The notes under the pieces are model-generated. The model ran no database searches, was not told the DNA's origin, and saw only the letters and a list, made by a program, of their open reading frames with translations. From positions 62,001-126,000 of the forward strand of contig CANQPD010000002.1 of the NCBI GenBank assembly GCA_947625655.1: DNA of 64,000 nucleotides, given 5' to 3'. Positions 7,396-15,336 of this stretch are shown here, piece after piece. The position numbers and the translations under genes are program-made. Each line of letters begins with the position of its first letter. Within the stretch, counting starts at the first letter, position 1. This stretch comes from an uncultured Dysosmobacter sp. Lineage in GTDB: Bacteria > Bacillota > Clostridia > Oscillospirales > Oscillospiraceae.

Positions 7396-7929
7396 CTATT
7401 CATCAGTATCGGGGCTATCTTTGAGTGCATCCACCAGGAAATCACTCAATTCCTGTGAGGGAACTTTTGCCCACCGCAGGGTGGTGTCGTACTTGGGGTA
7501 GTTGTACCGCCAGCGGTCATAGTCCTCCCTGGTGATCTCCCCGGCCTCCAGCTTCTTGGCCTGCTCCGCCCAGGCGGACAGCATATCAAGCATATTGGCA
7601 TAGGTCTTGCCTTTGGATTTGTCCAGACGCAGACAAACCTCGCCGTCAATCTCCCCAATAGTCAGCCCCCGAATATCCTCCAAAGCAAAGAGGGTGTGCA
7701 TCAGGCCGATGTCGGTATCTATGTCAGGGACGGTCAGGGCATCAGGGGAAATATCAAAGAAGTCAGCCAGGGTCTTTGTCAGGTCGGCCTTGGGGGTGCG
7801 GCTCCCGGTTTCATACTGTGCCATACGCACATCGGCGGAGCGTTCCGGGAAACCCACCACCATGCCAAGATACTTCTGTGTGATGCCCTTCATGTTGCGG
7901 AAGAAACGAATACGTTCACCAATCGCCAT
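7396..7929 (-). CDS. XRE-family transcriptional regulator of element A
   Basis: The N-terminal helix-turn-helix (about residues 5-62: GERIRFFRNMKGITQKYLG, then SADVRMAQYETGSRTPKADL) is of the Cro/C1 type. The C-terminal 115 residues end in a conserved segment (EITREDYDRWRYNYPKYDT, AKVPSQELSDFLVDAL) shared with the element B regulator at 15893. I chose the ATG at 7929 because GGAG lies about 10 bp upstream and the paralogue starts there. It is divergent from the excisionase-integrase genes and probably represses both directions through the shared intergenic operators. Confidence 0.85.
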   Translation of the reverse strand: MAIGERIRFFRNMKGITQKYLGMVVGFPERSADVRMAQYETGSRTPKADLTKTLADFFDISPDALTVPDIDTDIGLMHTLFALEDIRGLTIGEIDGEVCLRLDKSKGKTYANMLDMLSAWAEQAKKLEAGEITREDYDRWRYNYPKYDTTLRWAKVPSQELSDFLVDALKDSPDTDE

Positions 7930-7966
7930 AACTGCCAACTCCAATCTATGTAATGGGGACACTTGA

Positions 7967-8097
7967 AGTATAACAGATATGTTTAGACCAGTCAAGAGAA
8001 AAATAAATAAATTTGTTTATATTTTCTCGTTGGAAGGTCTTGACATAACGGAATAGAGTTAGTATAATAGGACTACGTTAAGCAAATAGCGTTAAAT
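7967..8097. promoter_or_regulatory. Divergent promoters and operators between regulator and integration genes of element A
   Basis: On the minus strand, TTGACT (7990-7995) and TATACT (7967-7972) with 17-bp spacing serve the XRE gene. On the plus strand, a perfect TTGACA (8040-8045) and TATAAT (8063-8068) with 17-bp spacing serve the excisionase and integrase. Inverted half-sites lie at 8003-8020 (ATAAAT, 6 bp, GTTTAT) and 8078-8095 (TTAAGC, 5 bp, GCGTTAA). GTTTAG also lies inside the minus-strand spacer. The same arrangement is in element B. Confidence 0.75.
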
Positions 8098-8118
8098 CAA
8101 AAGAAAGGAGGAATCCAT

Positions 8119-8307
8119 ATGGAGAACAGATTCATCCGGGCGGAAGAAGTTGCGGACGAGCTGGGTGTATCGAAGCCCTACGCCTATAAACTCATCCGGC
8201 AGCTCAACGAAGAATTGAAGGACAAGGGCTTCATCACCATCGCAGGGCGGGTCAACCGCCAGTATTTCAACGAACGGCTCTACGGGGCCAGAAAGGAAGG
8301 GAACTAA
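8119..8307 (+). CDS. Small excisionase-like winged/HTH protein of element A
   Basis: A 62-residue protein with a MerR/excisionase-like N-terminal HTH (FIRAEEVADELGVSKPYAYKLI) and a basic C-terminal part (TIAGRVNRQYFNERLYG). Such proteins precede integrase genes in many Firmicute elements and are thought to direct excision. The RBS is AAAGGAGGAA, 7 bp before the ATG. The stop codon abuts the integrase ATG. Its homologue is at 16760. Confidence 0.75.
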   Translation: MENRFIRAEEVADELGVSKPYAYKLIRQLNEELKDKGFITIAGRVNRQYFNERLYGARKEGN

Positions 8308-9384
8308 ATGCCAGTCTTTAAGGACGAAGCAAGAGGAACATGGTACGTCATGGTGCGGTATCAGGACTGGACGGGGGAGCGCAAACAGAAGTGCAAGCGT
8401 GGCTTTGCCACCAAACGGGAGGCCCAGGAGTGGGAGCGCAGTTTCCAGATGCAGACCTCCGGCGACCTGGATATGACCTTTGAAGCCTTTACCGAGCTTT
8501 ACACCAAGGATATGAAACCCCGGCTCAAGGAGAACACCTGGCTGACCAAGGAGAACATCATCCAGAAGAAAATTCTGCCCTACTTTGGCAAGCGGAAGAT
8601 TAGCGAGATCACCACCAAGGACGTGATCGCATGGCAGAACGAGTTGCTGGCCTACCGGGACGAGAAGCGCAAGCCCTACTCGGCTACCTACCTCAAAACC
8701 CTGCACAACCAGCTTAGCGCCATCTTCAATCACGCTGTCCGCTTCTATGAGCTGCGCTCCAATCCCGCCGCCAAGGCTGGGAACATGGGGTCAGAGGAAC
8801 GGAAGGAAATGCTGTTCTGGACGAAAGCGGAGTACCAGAAGTTTGCAGATGCCATGATGGACAAGCCCGTTTCCTACTACGCCTTTGAAATGCTCTACTG
8901 GTGTGGTATTCGGGAGGGGGAACTGCTGGCCCTGACCCCGGCAGACTTTGACTTTGAGGCCGGGACGGTGAAAATCAGCAAGTCCTATCAGCGGCTCCAC
9001 GGCAAGGACGTCATTACCACGCCAAAGACGAAGAAAAGCAACCGCACCATTAAAATGCCCAACTTCCTCTGTGACGAGATGAAGGATTACCTGGGGATGC
9101 TCTACGGTATCAAGAAGAAGGAGCGCATTTTCACCATCACGAAAAGCTATCTCCACCATGAGATGGACAGAGGGGCGAAGTCGGCAGGGGTCAAGCGTAT
9201 CAGAATCCACGACCTCCGGCATTCGCACATCTCACTTCTGATTGACATGGGCTTCTCCGCTGTGGCGATTGCTGACCGTGTGGGGCATGAGAGTATCGAG
9301 ATCACCTATCGCTATGCCCACCTGTTTCCGTCCAAGCAGACGGAAATGGCAGACAAATTGGACTTTGAAAGGATGGGAGCGTAA
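8308..9384 (+). CDS. int: Tyrosine site-specific integrase of element A
   Basis: The enzyme catalyses integration and excision. Its parts are an N-terminal arm-binding beta domain (GTWYVMVRYQDWTGERKQK, residues 10-28), a SAM-like core-binding domain (about 58-150), and a catalytic domain with R202 (CGIREGEL), H301-D-L-R304, H327 (RVGHES) and probable nucleophile Y336 (YRYAHLF). The length of 358 aa is typical of the Tn916/phage integrase group. It starts immediately after the excisionase-like gene and overlaps the next start by 1 bp. It is very similar along its length to the integrase at 16956. Confidence 0.95.
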   Translation: MPVFKDEARGTWYVMVRYQDWTGERKQKCKRGFATKREAQEWERSFQMQTSGDLDMTFEAFTELYTKDMKPRLKENTWLTKENIIQKKILPYFGKRKISEITTKDVIAWQNELLAYRDEKRKPYSATYLKTLHNQLSAIFNHAVRFYELRSNPAAKAGNMGSEERKEMLFWTKAEYQKFADAMMDKPVSYYAFEMLYWCGIREGELLALTPADFDFEAGTVKISKSYQRLHGKDVITTPKTKKSNRTIKMPNFLCDEMKDYLGMLYGIKKKERIFTITKSYLHHEMDRGAKSAGVKRIRIHDLRHSHISLLIDMGFSAVAIADRVGHESIEITYRYAHLFPSKQTEMADKLDFERMGA

Positions 9385-9704
9385 TGTCAGCTAAGAATTT
9401 GGACACTCACAACCGCTGGAGGAACAAGACCGTGGCCTTCCGGGTATCCCCGGAGGAAAACAAGCAGATTGACGCCGCTGTGCGGCTCTCTGGCCTGACG
9501 AAGCAGGACTACATCACCCGGCGGCTCTTAGACCGGGCCGTGGTGGTGCAGGGCAATCCCAGGGTCTACAAGGCCCTGCGTGACCAACTCGCCGCCGTCC
9601 TGGGGGAACTGCGGCGCATTGAGGCCGGGGGCGACGTGGGGGATGAACTTCTCGCCACCATTGACCTTATCTCAGTGACGCTGGGCGGCATGAAGGAGGA
9701 TTGA
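9384..9704 (+). CDS. MobC-like relaxosome accessory protein of element A
   Basis: A 106-residue protein that begins with an RHH-like DNA-binding region (TVAFRVSPEENKQIDAAVRL, then TKQDYITRRLLDR) and ends in helices. This is the pattern of MobC-type mobilization accessory proteins and related element-encoded regulators. The ATG overlaps the last base of the integrase stop. By family knowledge it would assist the relaxase at oriT; that is inferred here. Its counterpart is at 18032. Confidence 0.7.
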   Translation: MSAKNLDTHNRWRNKTVAFRVSPEENKQIDAAVRLSGLTKQDYITRRLLDRAVVVQGNPRVYKALRDQLAAVLGELRRIEAGGDVGDELLATIDLISVTLGGMKED

Positions 9705-9711
9705 TAGATTG

Positions 9712-10866
9712 ATGGATTCCAGAGAAACGAAAAGGACTGTCCCGGTTCCGTCTGTTGGCGCAGACGGGGAACAGCCCAATTCTCAAACAACTACCCAAAG
9801 TATAGCAGAGGAAACGGCTGAAAACAACCCCCAAGAGAAAGATTTAGAGGAAATGCTCCGGGATATGCGGCGCATGAACGACCCAGCCTACCTCCACACA
9901 GTTTCCATGAACGACCTTTACCAGAACATCTACCAGAGCAGACCGCCCGTAATAGACGGTCTGCTCTACCCTGGGACGTACCTCTTTGCGGGAGCGCCCA
10001 AGGTGGGCAAGTCGTTCCTGATGGCCCAGCTTGCCTACCATGTCAGCATGGGCCTCCCCCTGTGGGGCTACCCTGTCCACAAGGGGACTGTCCTCTATCT
10101 GGCGTTGGAGGACGACCACCGCCGCTTGCAGGGGCGGCTATACCGAATGTTCGGCACAGAGGGCACCGACAATCTGCTCTTTGCGGTCTACGCCAAACAG
10201 CTTGGCGTTGGCCTGGAGGAACAGCTAAAGAAGTTCGTCCGGGAACACCCGAACACCAAGCTGATTATCATTGACACCCTCCAGAAAATCCGGGAGGCTG
10301 GTGGGGATAAGTACAGCTACGCCAACGATTACGAGGTGGTGGGTAAGCTGAAACGCCTTGCCGATGATTGCGGCGTCTGCCTCCTGCTGGTACACCACAC
10401 TCGAAAGCAACAGGCAGATGACAAATTCGATATGATCTCCGGCACCAACGGTCTGCTGGGAGCGGCGGACGGGGCCTTTCTTCTTCAAAAGGAGAAGCGG
10501 ACAGACGGCAGCGCCGTTCTGGACGTGGCCGGGCGTGACCAGCAAGACCAGCGATTCTATCTTACCAGGGACAAGGAACGGCTGATATGGACGCTGGAGC
10601 GTACGGAAACGGAGGCATGGACAGAGCCGCCCGACCCGGTGCTGGAGGCCATAGCCGCCCTTGTGACGGCGGAGAAGCCGACCTGGGGTGGTACGGCCAC
10701 CGAGCTGGTAGCGGCGCTCCAGACCGACATGAAGCCCAACGCCCTGGCGATGCGGCTAAACGTCCGGGCCGGGAAGCTGCTGATAGACTACCACATCCGC
10801 TATGAGAACAGCAGGAGCCACGCCGGGAGAAGTATCAGCCTGACGCTGGAACCGTCCCAGGCGTGA
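9712..10866 (+). CDS. RepA-like AAA ATPase (replicative helicase type) of element A
   Basis: Walker A (GAPKVGKS, about residues 94-101), Walker B (TKLIIIDTL) and a following VHHTRK motif place it with the RecA-fold RepA/AAA_25 ATPases found in plasmids and elements. RepA of RSF1010 is a hexameric helicase that unwinds iteron origins. The N-terminal 45 residues are low-complexity. TTG (9709) and ATG (9712) are adjacent candidate starts after AAGGAGGA; I prefer the ATG. 9-bp iterons start at its stop codon, which supports an element replication role. Confidence 0.8.
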   Translation: MDSRETKRTVPVPSVGADGEQPNSQTTTQSIAEETAENNPQEKDLEEMLRDMRRMNDPAYLHTVSMNDLYQNIYQSRPPVIDGLLYPGTYLFAGAPKVGKSFLMAQLAYHVSMGLPLWGYPVHKGTVLYLALEDDHRRLQGRLYRMFGTEGTDNLLFAVYAKQLGVGLEEQLKKFVREHPNTKLIIIDTLQKIREAGGDKYSYANDYEVVGKLKRLADDCGVCLLLVHHTRKQQADDKFDMISGTNGLLGAADGAFLLQKEKRTDGSAVLDVAGRDQQDQRFYLTRDKERLIWTLERTETEAWTEPPDPVLEAIAALVTAEKPTWGGTATELVAALQTDMKPNALAMRLNVRAGKLLIDYHIRYENSRSHAGRSISLTLEPSQA

Positions 10867-11001
10867 CGACCGTGACGGCTGTGACGGCTTTTTTGAGAGT
10901 GGCGGCGGTGTCTGAAACATCGTCACGGTCGTCACGGCTGTCACGGGGAGCAGCAAAGTTTAGGCGGGGTGCAGGGTGCCCTTTTCAAAGGGCGGCCCTG
11001 C
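10863..11001 (+). repeat. Iteron clusters and hairpin, candidate replication origin of element A
   Basis: GTGACG occurs at 10863, 10872 and 10881 (9-bp period). The inverted form GTCAC occurs at 10922, 10931 and 10940, also with 9-bp period. A long hairpin follows (GCAGGG, T, GCCCTTT at 10971-10984 pairing with AAAGGGC, GG, CCCTGC at 10987-11001). The layout, next to a RepA-like ATPase gene, resembles iteron origins with single-strand initiation hairpins. The same organisation occurs in element B with different unit sequences. Confidence 0.6.
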
Positions 11002-11023
11002 TGGGGGAGGCAACCGCAGTTGC

Positions 11024-11124
11024 CGGGGGCAAAGCCCCCGCACCCCCTCGGGAGAGCCCACGGCACTTTCGCACCAACGGGGCGAAAGTGTCATAGTGGG
11101 TTATTACACTTCCCGCAGGAAGTG
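11024..11124 (+). other. Candidate oriT of element A
   Basis: Three hairpins precede the relaxase gene: CGGGGGC-AAA-GCCCCCG (11024-11040); a 12-bp stem with one mismatch (11064-11075 with 11079-11090); and CACTTCC-CGCA-GGAAGTG (11107-11124). Between the last two lies TCATAGTGGGTTATTA, which is identical at 20222-20237 in element B. Stem sequences differ between elements but pairing is kept, as expected of an oriT recognised by a relaxase. The nick position cannot be told. Confidence 0.7.
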
Positions 11125-11186
11125 ACTCCCCCGAACCCCCGTCCATTTTCAACAACCAAACATCTGAAACAGGAGGATTTTTGCCT

Positions 11187-12530
11187 ATGGCGAGAGGCGA
11201 CGGTATTGACCGTACCAACGCAAGAAATATGAGGCTGACCGAAACCAAGATCGGTAACACCCAGCAGCACAACGAGCGTGAGAAGGATTCCTATGTCAAT
11301 CAGGACATTGTACTGGAGCGGACGCCGCTCAATGTCCATTTCAAAACCCCGTCTGCCGGGTATCGGGAGATGTTTGCTCAAATGGAGGCCGACGGCGTGA
11401 TCTCCACCCGTGGCATCAAGGAGGATGCCTTTCGATACGGTGAGTTGGTCTTTGATGTAAACTCCGCTTACTTCTACAATCACGGCGGGTATGACTTCGC
11501 AAAACAATTTTACACCGAAGCCTATAAAGCCGCAATCAAAATCGTGGGCGGAGAGCAGTATATTTTGTCGGCGGTCATGCACGCTGACGAGCGCAACCGG
11601 GCCATGTCCGAGGCGCTGGGGGAGGACGTGTACCACTACCACCTCCATGTGGTTTATATCCCGGTAGTGGAGAAGGAGATACGCTGGACAAAGCGGTGCA
11701 AGGACAAGTCCCTGGTGGGCAAGGTCAAGGAAACGATCATGCAGGTGAGCATGAGCAAGAAGTGGGCGTCCAAGCCCATTCTGGACGAAACTACCGGGGA
11801 GCCGTTACGCACAGCTAAGGGCAAACCCGTTCTACGAAAGTCGTACAGTGTCCTGCAAGATGATTTCTTTGAGCATATGCGCTCCGCTGGCTATGACGAT
11901 GTAGAGCGTGGGGAACGTGGTAGTTCCGAAGAACATTTGACTGTTACGCAGTTCAAGACGGAGCGTGAGCAGGAACGGCTTGCACAGCTTCAAGAGGTGT
12001 CGGCGCTGGCCCAGGTTGAGGCCGACAAAAAGAATAAGGAGGCAGCATCAGCTGAGAAGAAAGCGGCCCAGGCCAGGGCTAAGCTGGACGATGTAGCGCC
12101 CTTGCTCAAGGGCATGGAGAAACTGGCGGCGGACTTCTCCGACGACCCGGAGCGGACGCTGCCGGAGGCGGGGCCGCTGGAATCGGCCAAGTCCTACCGG
12201 GAGAAAAAGGCCAAGCCCCTTTGGGAGAAGATCGTCAAGGTGCTGCGCTCCGTCTACCGGGCCTACTTCGACCTCAAGAGCAAGTTTGAGCGGTTGCAGA
12301 GCGCCTATGATCGTGAGGTCAGTAAGAACGGCTCCCTGTCAGCCAGGATTTATGAGGTTTGTGCCGAGAGGGACGGCTTGAAAGGGCAAGTCAGGGACTA
12401 TGAGCGGGTCAGACGGGCCATTGGCCCGGAACAGGCGGACAGGATACTGGAGGCAGCTTACCAGCAGGAACAGGTCGAAAAGGAGCAGAAATGGGGTGCA
12501 AGGTCAAAAATAAGGGTAGGCGCACGATAA
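11187..12530 (+). CDS. MobV-type relaxase (Pre/Mob, plasmid recombination enzyme) of element A
   Basis: The enzyme nicks oriT and leads the strand during mobilization. Motif I is HNER (residues 28-31). The metal-binding motif III is HADE (132-135) followed by H150, H152 and H154 (YHYHLH). Residues 260-447 are mostly coiled coil, ending in a signature (RAIGPEQADRILEAAYQQEQ) that recurs in a remnant at 27510. The ATG at 11187 follows AGGAGGA by about 9 bp; an in-frame TTG lies 6 bp earlier. It is homologous throughout to the relaxase at 20308. Confidence 0.9.
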   Translation: MARGDGIDRTNARNMRLTETKIGNTQQHNEREKDSYVNQDIVLERTPLNVHFKTPSAGYREMFAQMEADGVISTRGIKEDAFRYGELVFDVNSAYFYNHGGYDFAKQFYTEAYKAAIKIVGGEQYILSAVMHADERNRAMSEALGEDVYHYHLHVVYIPVVEKEIRWTKRCKDKSLVGKVKETIMQVSMSKKWASKPILDETTGEPLRTAKGKPVLRKSYSVLQDDFFEHMRSAGYDDVERGERGSSEEHLTVTQFKTEREQERLAQLQEVSALAQVEADKKNKEAASAEKKAAQARAKLDDVAPLLKGMEKLAADFSDDPERTLPEAGPLESAKSYREKKAKPLWEKIVKVLRSVYRAYFDLKSKFERLQSAYDREVSKNGSLSARIYEVCAERDGLKGQVRDYERVRRAIGPEQADRILEAAYQQEQVEKEQKWGARSKIRVGAR

Positions 12531-12553
12531 TCACAAAAAATGGAGGTAATTTC

Positions 12554-12613
12554 ATGGAAAAGTACATCTTTGACGAGGGCAACGGTCTGTGGTATGAGTT
12601 GCAGAGGGACTAA
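12554..12613 (+). pseudogene. Truncated tnpV-like gene (19 codons)
   Basis: ATGGAGGTAATTTC precedes ATG at 12554. The frame reads MEKYIFDEGNGLWYELQRD and then stops. From memory this is the start of the TnpV-type protein common in Clostridia mobile elements, which normally continues for about 100 more residues (YYIPCL and on). The break coincides with the start of the tet leader segment, so the tet cassette probably inserted or recombined here. Confidence 0.6.
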
Positions 12614-12736
12614 CAATATTCGGGCGTGTGCGGCGGAAATCGTGGACACAGAAATTATTTGCGCATGAGGCCCCAAATCGGAGGGTGTCCCGGTGAATGC
12701 CCTCCTGATTTATTTGGGACAGCGGGTAAAAACTTC

Positions 12737-12765
12737 TTGCATTTTAGAGTGTGCTATGCTATACT
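12737..12765 (+). promoter_or_regulatory. Promoter of the tet(W)-type gene
   Basis: TTGCAT (12737-12742) and TATACT (12760-12765) are 17 bp apart, about 30 bp before a 7-codon leader ORF. This matches the upstream organisation of the tet(M)/tet(W)/tet(O) group. Confidence 0.65.
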
Positions 12766-12797
12766 GCTGTCATCCTGATTTGAGGAGTCTATTCAAC

Positions 12798-13005
12798 ATG
12801 CGGCAAGGTATTCTTAAATAAAATTTGATAATGGGCACAAAAATAATTGCCCCTTGCAGGGGCTTGGTTTTTGTACCCAATTTAAGAATGCTTTTGCCTT
12901 TTTATCAAATATCGTGACGGATAACGGCTCATGTTAGCTGAATGCGTTTCTATGTATCCGAAGTCATGATCCCCAGCGGTAAAAGTATTTGCCGCTGGGG
13001 ATTTT
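12798..13005 (+). promoter_or_regulatory. Attenuator leader of the tet(W)-type gene
   Basis: A leader ORF (12798-12821) encodes MRQGILK after GAGGAG. Its end overlaps the left arm of an inverted repeat: ATTCTTAAAT at 12810-12819 and ATTTAAGAAT at 12880-12889. Inside lie paired GGG.ACAAAAA/TTTTTGT.CCC and GCCCC/GGGGC (12849-12863) stems. A second hairpin (CCCCAGCGG 12971-12979 with CCGCTGGGG 12992-13000, then ATTTTT) is a terminator. Tetracycline stalling of the ribosome on the leader would favour readthrough, as established for tet(M)-type genes. Confidence 0.75.
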
Positions 13006-13038
13006 TGCGCCCTTTTGGGCCTTGTATGGAGGATAGAC

Positions 13039-14958
13039 ATGAACATTATCAATATCGGGATTCTTGCCCATGTAGATGCGGGCAAGACGACACTGACAGA
13101 AAGCCTGCTGTATGCCAGCGGAACCATTTCAGAGCCGGGGAGCGTCGAAAAAGGGACAACGAGAACGGACACTATGTTTTTGGAGCGGCAGCGTGGAATT
13201 ACCATTCAAACGGCAGTCACTTCTTTCCAGTGGCACAGTTGTAAAGTCAATATTGTGGATACTCCCGGCCACATGGATTTCTTGGCAGAGGTATACCGCT
13301 CTCTGGCTGTTTTGGACGGGGCCATCTTGGTGCTCTCCGCTAAAGATGGCGTGCAGGCCCAGACCCGTGTTCTGTTCCATGCCCTACGGAAATTGAACAT
13401 CCCCACCATTATCTTTATCAACAAGATCGACCAGGTTGGCATTGATTTGGAGAGCGTATATCAGTCTGTTCGGGATAAGCTCTCCGCTGATATTATCATC
13501 AAGCAGACAGTGTCGCTGTCCTCGAAAATAACTCTGACAGAAAACACTAGTGCAGAGGTGTGGGATTCGGTCATCGAAAATAACGATGAGTTATTGGCAA
13601 AGTATATCGCAGGAGAATCAATCAGTCAGAAAGAACTTGCGCAAGAAGAACAGCGGCGAGTTCAAGACGCCTCCCTGCTCCCGGTCTATCATGGTAGCGC
13701 CAAAAACGGCCTTGGCATTCAACAGTTGATGGATGCGGTGATAGGGCTGTTCCAATCGACCAAGGAACAGGGGAGCGCCGCCCTGTGCGGTAGAGTTTTT
13801 AAGGTGGAGTATACAGATTGCGGCCAGAGGCTTGTCTATCTGCGGCTATACAGCGGAACGCTGCGTCTGCGGGATACGGTGGCCCTGGCCGGGAGAGAAA
13901 AGCTGAAAATCACAGAGATGCGTATTCCATCCAAAGGGGAGATTGTTCGGACAGACACCGCCCATAAGGGCGAAATTGTTATCCTTCCCAGCGACAGCGT
14001 GGGATTAAACGACGTATTGGGGGACAACACCCGGCTTCCTCGTGAAAGGTGGCGTGATGACCCCCTCCCCATGCTGCGGACGACGATTGCGCCGAAAACG
14101 GCAGCGCAAAGAGAACGGCTGCTGGACGCTCTTACGCAACTTGCGGATACTGACCCGCTTTTGCGCTGCGAGGTGGATTCCATCACCCATGAGATCATTC
14201 TTTCTTTTTTGGGCCGGGTGCAGTTGGAGGTTGTTTCCGCTTTGCTGTCGGAAAAATACAAGCTTGAAACAGTGGTAAAGGAACCCTCCGTCATTTATAT
14301 GGAGCGGCCGCTCAAAGCAGCCAGCCACACCATCCATATCGAGGTGCCGCCCAACCCGTTTTGGGCATCCATCGGACTGTCTGTTACGCCGCTCTCGCTT
14401 GGCTCCGGTGTACAATACGAGAGCCGGGTTTCGCTGGGATACTTGAACCAGAGTTTTCAAAACGCTGTCAGGGATGGTATCCGTTACGGGCTGGAGCAAG
14501 GCTTGTGTGGCTGGAACGTAACGGACTGTAAGATTTGCTTTGAATACGGGCTTTATTATAGCCCGGTCAGCACGCCGGCGGACTTTCGCTCATTGGCCCC
14601 GATTGTATTGGAACAGGCATTGAAGGAATCAGGGACGCAGTTGCTGGAACCTTATCTCTCCTTCACCCTCTATGCGCCCCAGGAATACCTTTCCAGGGCT
14701 TATCATGATGCGCCGAAATACTGTGCCACCATCGAAACGGCCCAGATAAAAAAGGATGAAGTTGTCTTTACTGGCGAGATTCCCGCCCGTTGCATACAGG
14801 CATACCGTACTGATTTGGCCTTTTACACCAACGGGCGGAGTGTGTGCCTGACGGAACTGAAAGGGTATCAGGCCACTGTCGGCGAGCCAATCATCCAGCC
14901 CCGTCGTCCAAACAGCCGTTTGGATAAGGTGCGCCATATGTTCAGTAAGATTCCTTGA
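13039..14958 (+). CDS. tet(W): Tetracycline resistance ribosomal protection protein, Tet(W)-type
   Basis: This EF-G-like GTPase releases tetracycline from the ribosome. The G1 motif is AHVDAGKTT (residues 10-18), the switch region is RGITIQ, G3 is DTPGHMD and G4 is NKID. The 639-residue length equals that of Tet(W), and most of the sequence reads as Tet(W) from memory. Residues about 165-260 ([16 protein letters not shown] onward) look less typical, so a mosaic or a divergent allele is possible. The start at 13039 follows GGAGGATAGAC; the frame upstream is not conserved. It is the only resistance gene in the window and lies outside the mobilization genes. Confidence 0.93.
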   Translation: MNIINIGILAHVDAGKTTLTESLLYASGTISEPGSVEKGTTRTDTMFLERQRGITIQTAVTSFQWHSCKVNIVDTPGHMDFLAEVYRSLAVLDGAILVLSAKDGVQAQTRVLFHALRKLNIPTIIFINKIDQVGIDLESVYQSVRDKLSADIIIKQTVSLSSKITLTENTSAEVWDSVIENNDELLAKYIAGESISQKELAQEEQRRVQDASLLPVYHGSAKNGLGIQQLMDAVIGLFQSTKEQGSAALCGRVFKVEYTDCGQRLVYLRLYSGTLRLRDTVALAGREKLKITEMRIPSKGEIVRTDTAHKGEIVILPSDSVGLNDVLGDNTRLPRERWRDDPLPMLRTTIAPKTAAQRERLLDALTQLADTDPLLRCEVDSITHEIILSFLGRVQLEVVSALLSEKYKLETVVKEPSVIYMERPLKAASHTIHIEVPPNPFWASIGLSVTPLSLGSGVQYESRVSLGYLNQSFQNAVRDGIRYGLEQGLCGWNVTDCKICFEYGLYYSPVSTPADFRSLAPIVLEQALKESGTQLLEPYLSFTLYAPQEYLSRAYHDAPKYCATIETAQIKKDEVVFTGEIPARCIQAYRTDLAFYTNGRSVCLTELKGYQATVGEPIIQPRRPNSRLDKVRHMFSKIP

Positions 14959-15065
14959 TACGCCACAGCAAGGATGGTTATTGCATTTCCCTGCCTTTCG
15001 TGGTAAAATGTAGTTGTAAACCACCAGAGAAAACAACAACCCTGCTACCCCCCGTTATCACCACC

Positions 15066-15082
15066 GATAACAATTTGATAAC
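15066..15082 (+). repeat. Right arm-type direct repeat pair of element A
   Basis: GATAAC at 15066-15071 and 15077-15082, 11-bp period, followed by AGCCCAT, which resembles the CTCCCCAT that follows the left pair. It lies 102 bp before the core at 15185. Confidence 0.7.
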
Positions 15083-15184
15083 AGCCCATCGTATAGGGCT
15101 GGATAATATGGACACATCAAATAATCAAAAAAATGAGGTATCAAATTTATGAAGCAAAATCCGTTAAATATGATGCCCAACAAC

Positions 15185-15196
15185 GAGTGGGAATAA
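15185..15196 (+). other. Attachment site 2: junction of elements A and B
   Basis: GAGTGGGAATAA, identical to the core at 27427-27438 and matching 10 of 12 bases at 7174-7185. It reads E-W-E-stop, the end of GuaA. The stretch 14959-15184 before it has no convincing gene; a short frame there ends MMPNNEWE. Confidence 0.8.
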
Positions 15197-15255
15197 TCTC
15201 AGAGGTCGAAAAAGCCCAGTAATCACCGGACTTTTTAAGGATTAGAGCCTTTCGT

Positions 15256-15272
15256 GGCAACGAAACGGCAAC
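15256..15272 (+). repeat. Left arm-type direct repeat pair of element B
   Basis: GGCAAC at 15256-15261 and 15267-15272 with GAAAC between, followed by AAAATTT. The counterpart is at 27309-27325. Its distance from the core (59 bp) nearly equals that in element A (60 bp), though the repeat sequence differs. Confidence 0.7.
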
Positions 15273-15289
15273 AAAATTTCATTATTCAA

Positions 15290-15336
15290 AGAAAAAGAGC
15301 TAACTGATTTTGATTAAGTCAGTTAGCTCTTTTTCT
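15290..15336 (-). terminator. Terminator at the left end of element B
   Basis: A perfect 18-bp stem (15290-15307 with 15319-15336) whose arms begin AGAAAAAGAG and end CTCTTTTTCT. It overlaps the stop codon of the HEPN-like gene and, with T-runs on both strands, can shield the operon from either side. Confidence 0.85.

Larger units (their letters stand above)
7174..15196 (+). mobile_element. Element A: integrative mobilizable element with tet(W)-type cargo
   Basis: The 8.0-kb element is bounded by guaA-type cores at 7174-7185 and 15185-15196. Inside each end lie paired direct repeats of GATAAC with 11-bp period, 60 bp from the left core and 102 bp from the right core. The backbone is XRE regulator (minus), excisionase-like protein, tyrosine integrase, MobC-like protein, RepA-like ATPase, iterons, oriT and MobV relaxase. 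It encodes no type IV secretion genes, so transfer would need a helper. The cargo is tet(W)-type, with a truncated tnpV beside it. Confidence 0.85.

Noticed and set aside
10863-11096. 77-codon plus-strand frame after the element A ATPase (MTTVTAVTAF...)
   Set aside because: It is created by the 9-bp iterons and the hairpins of the origin and oriT region. Element B has no matching frame.
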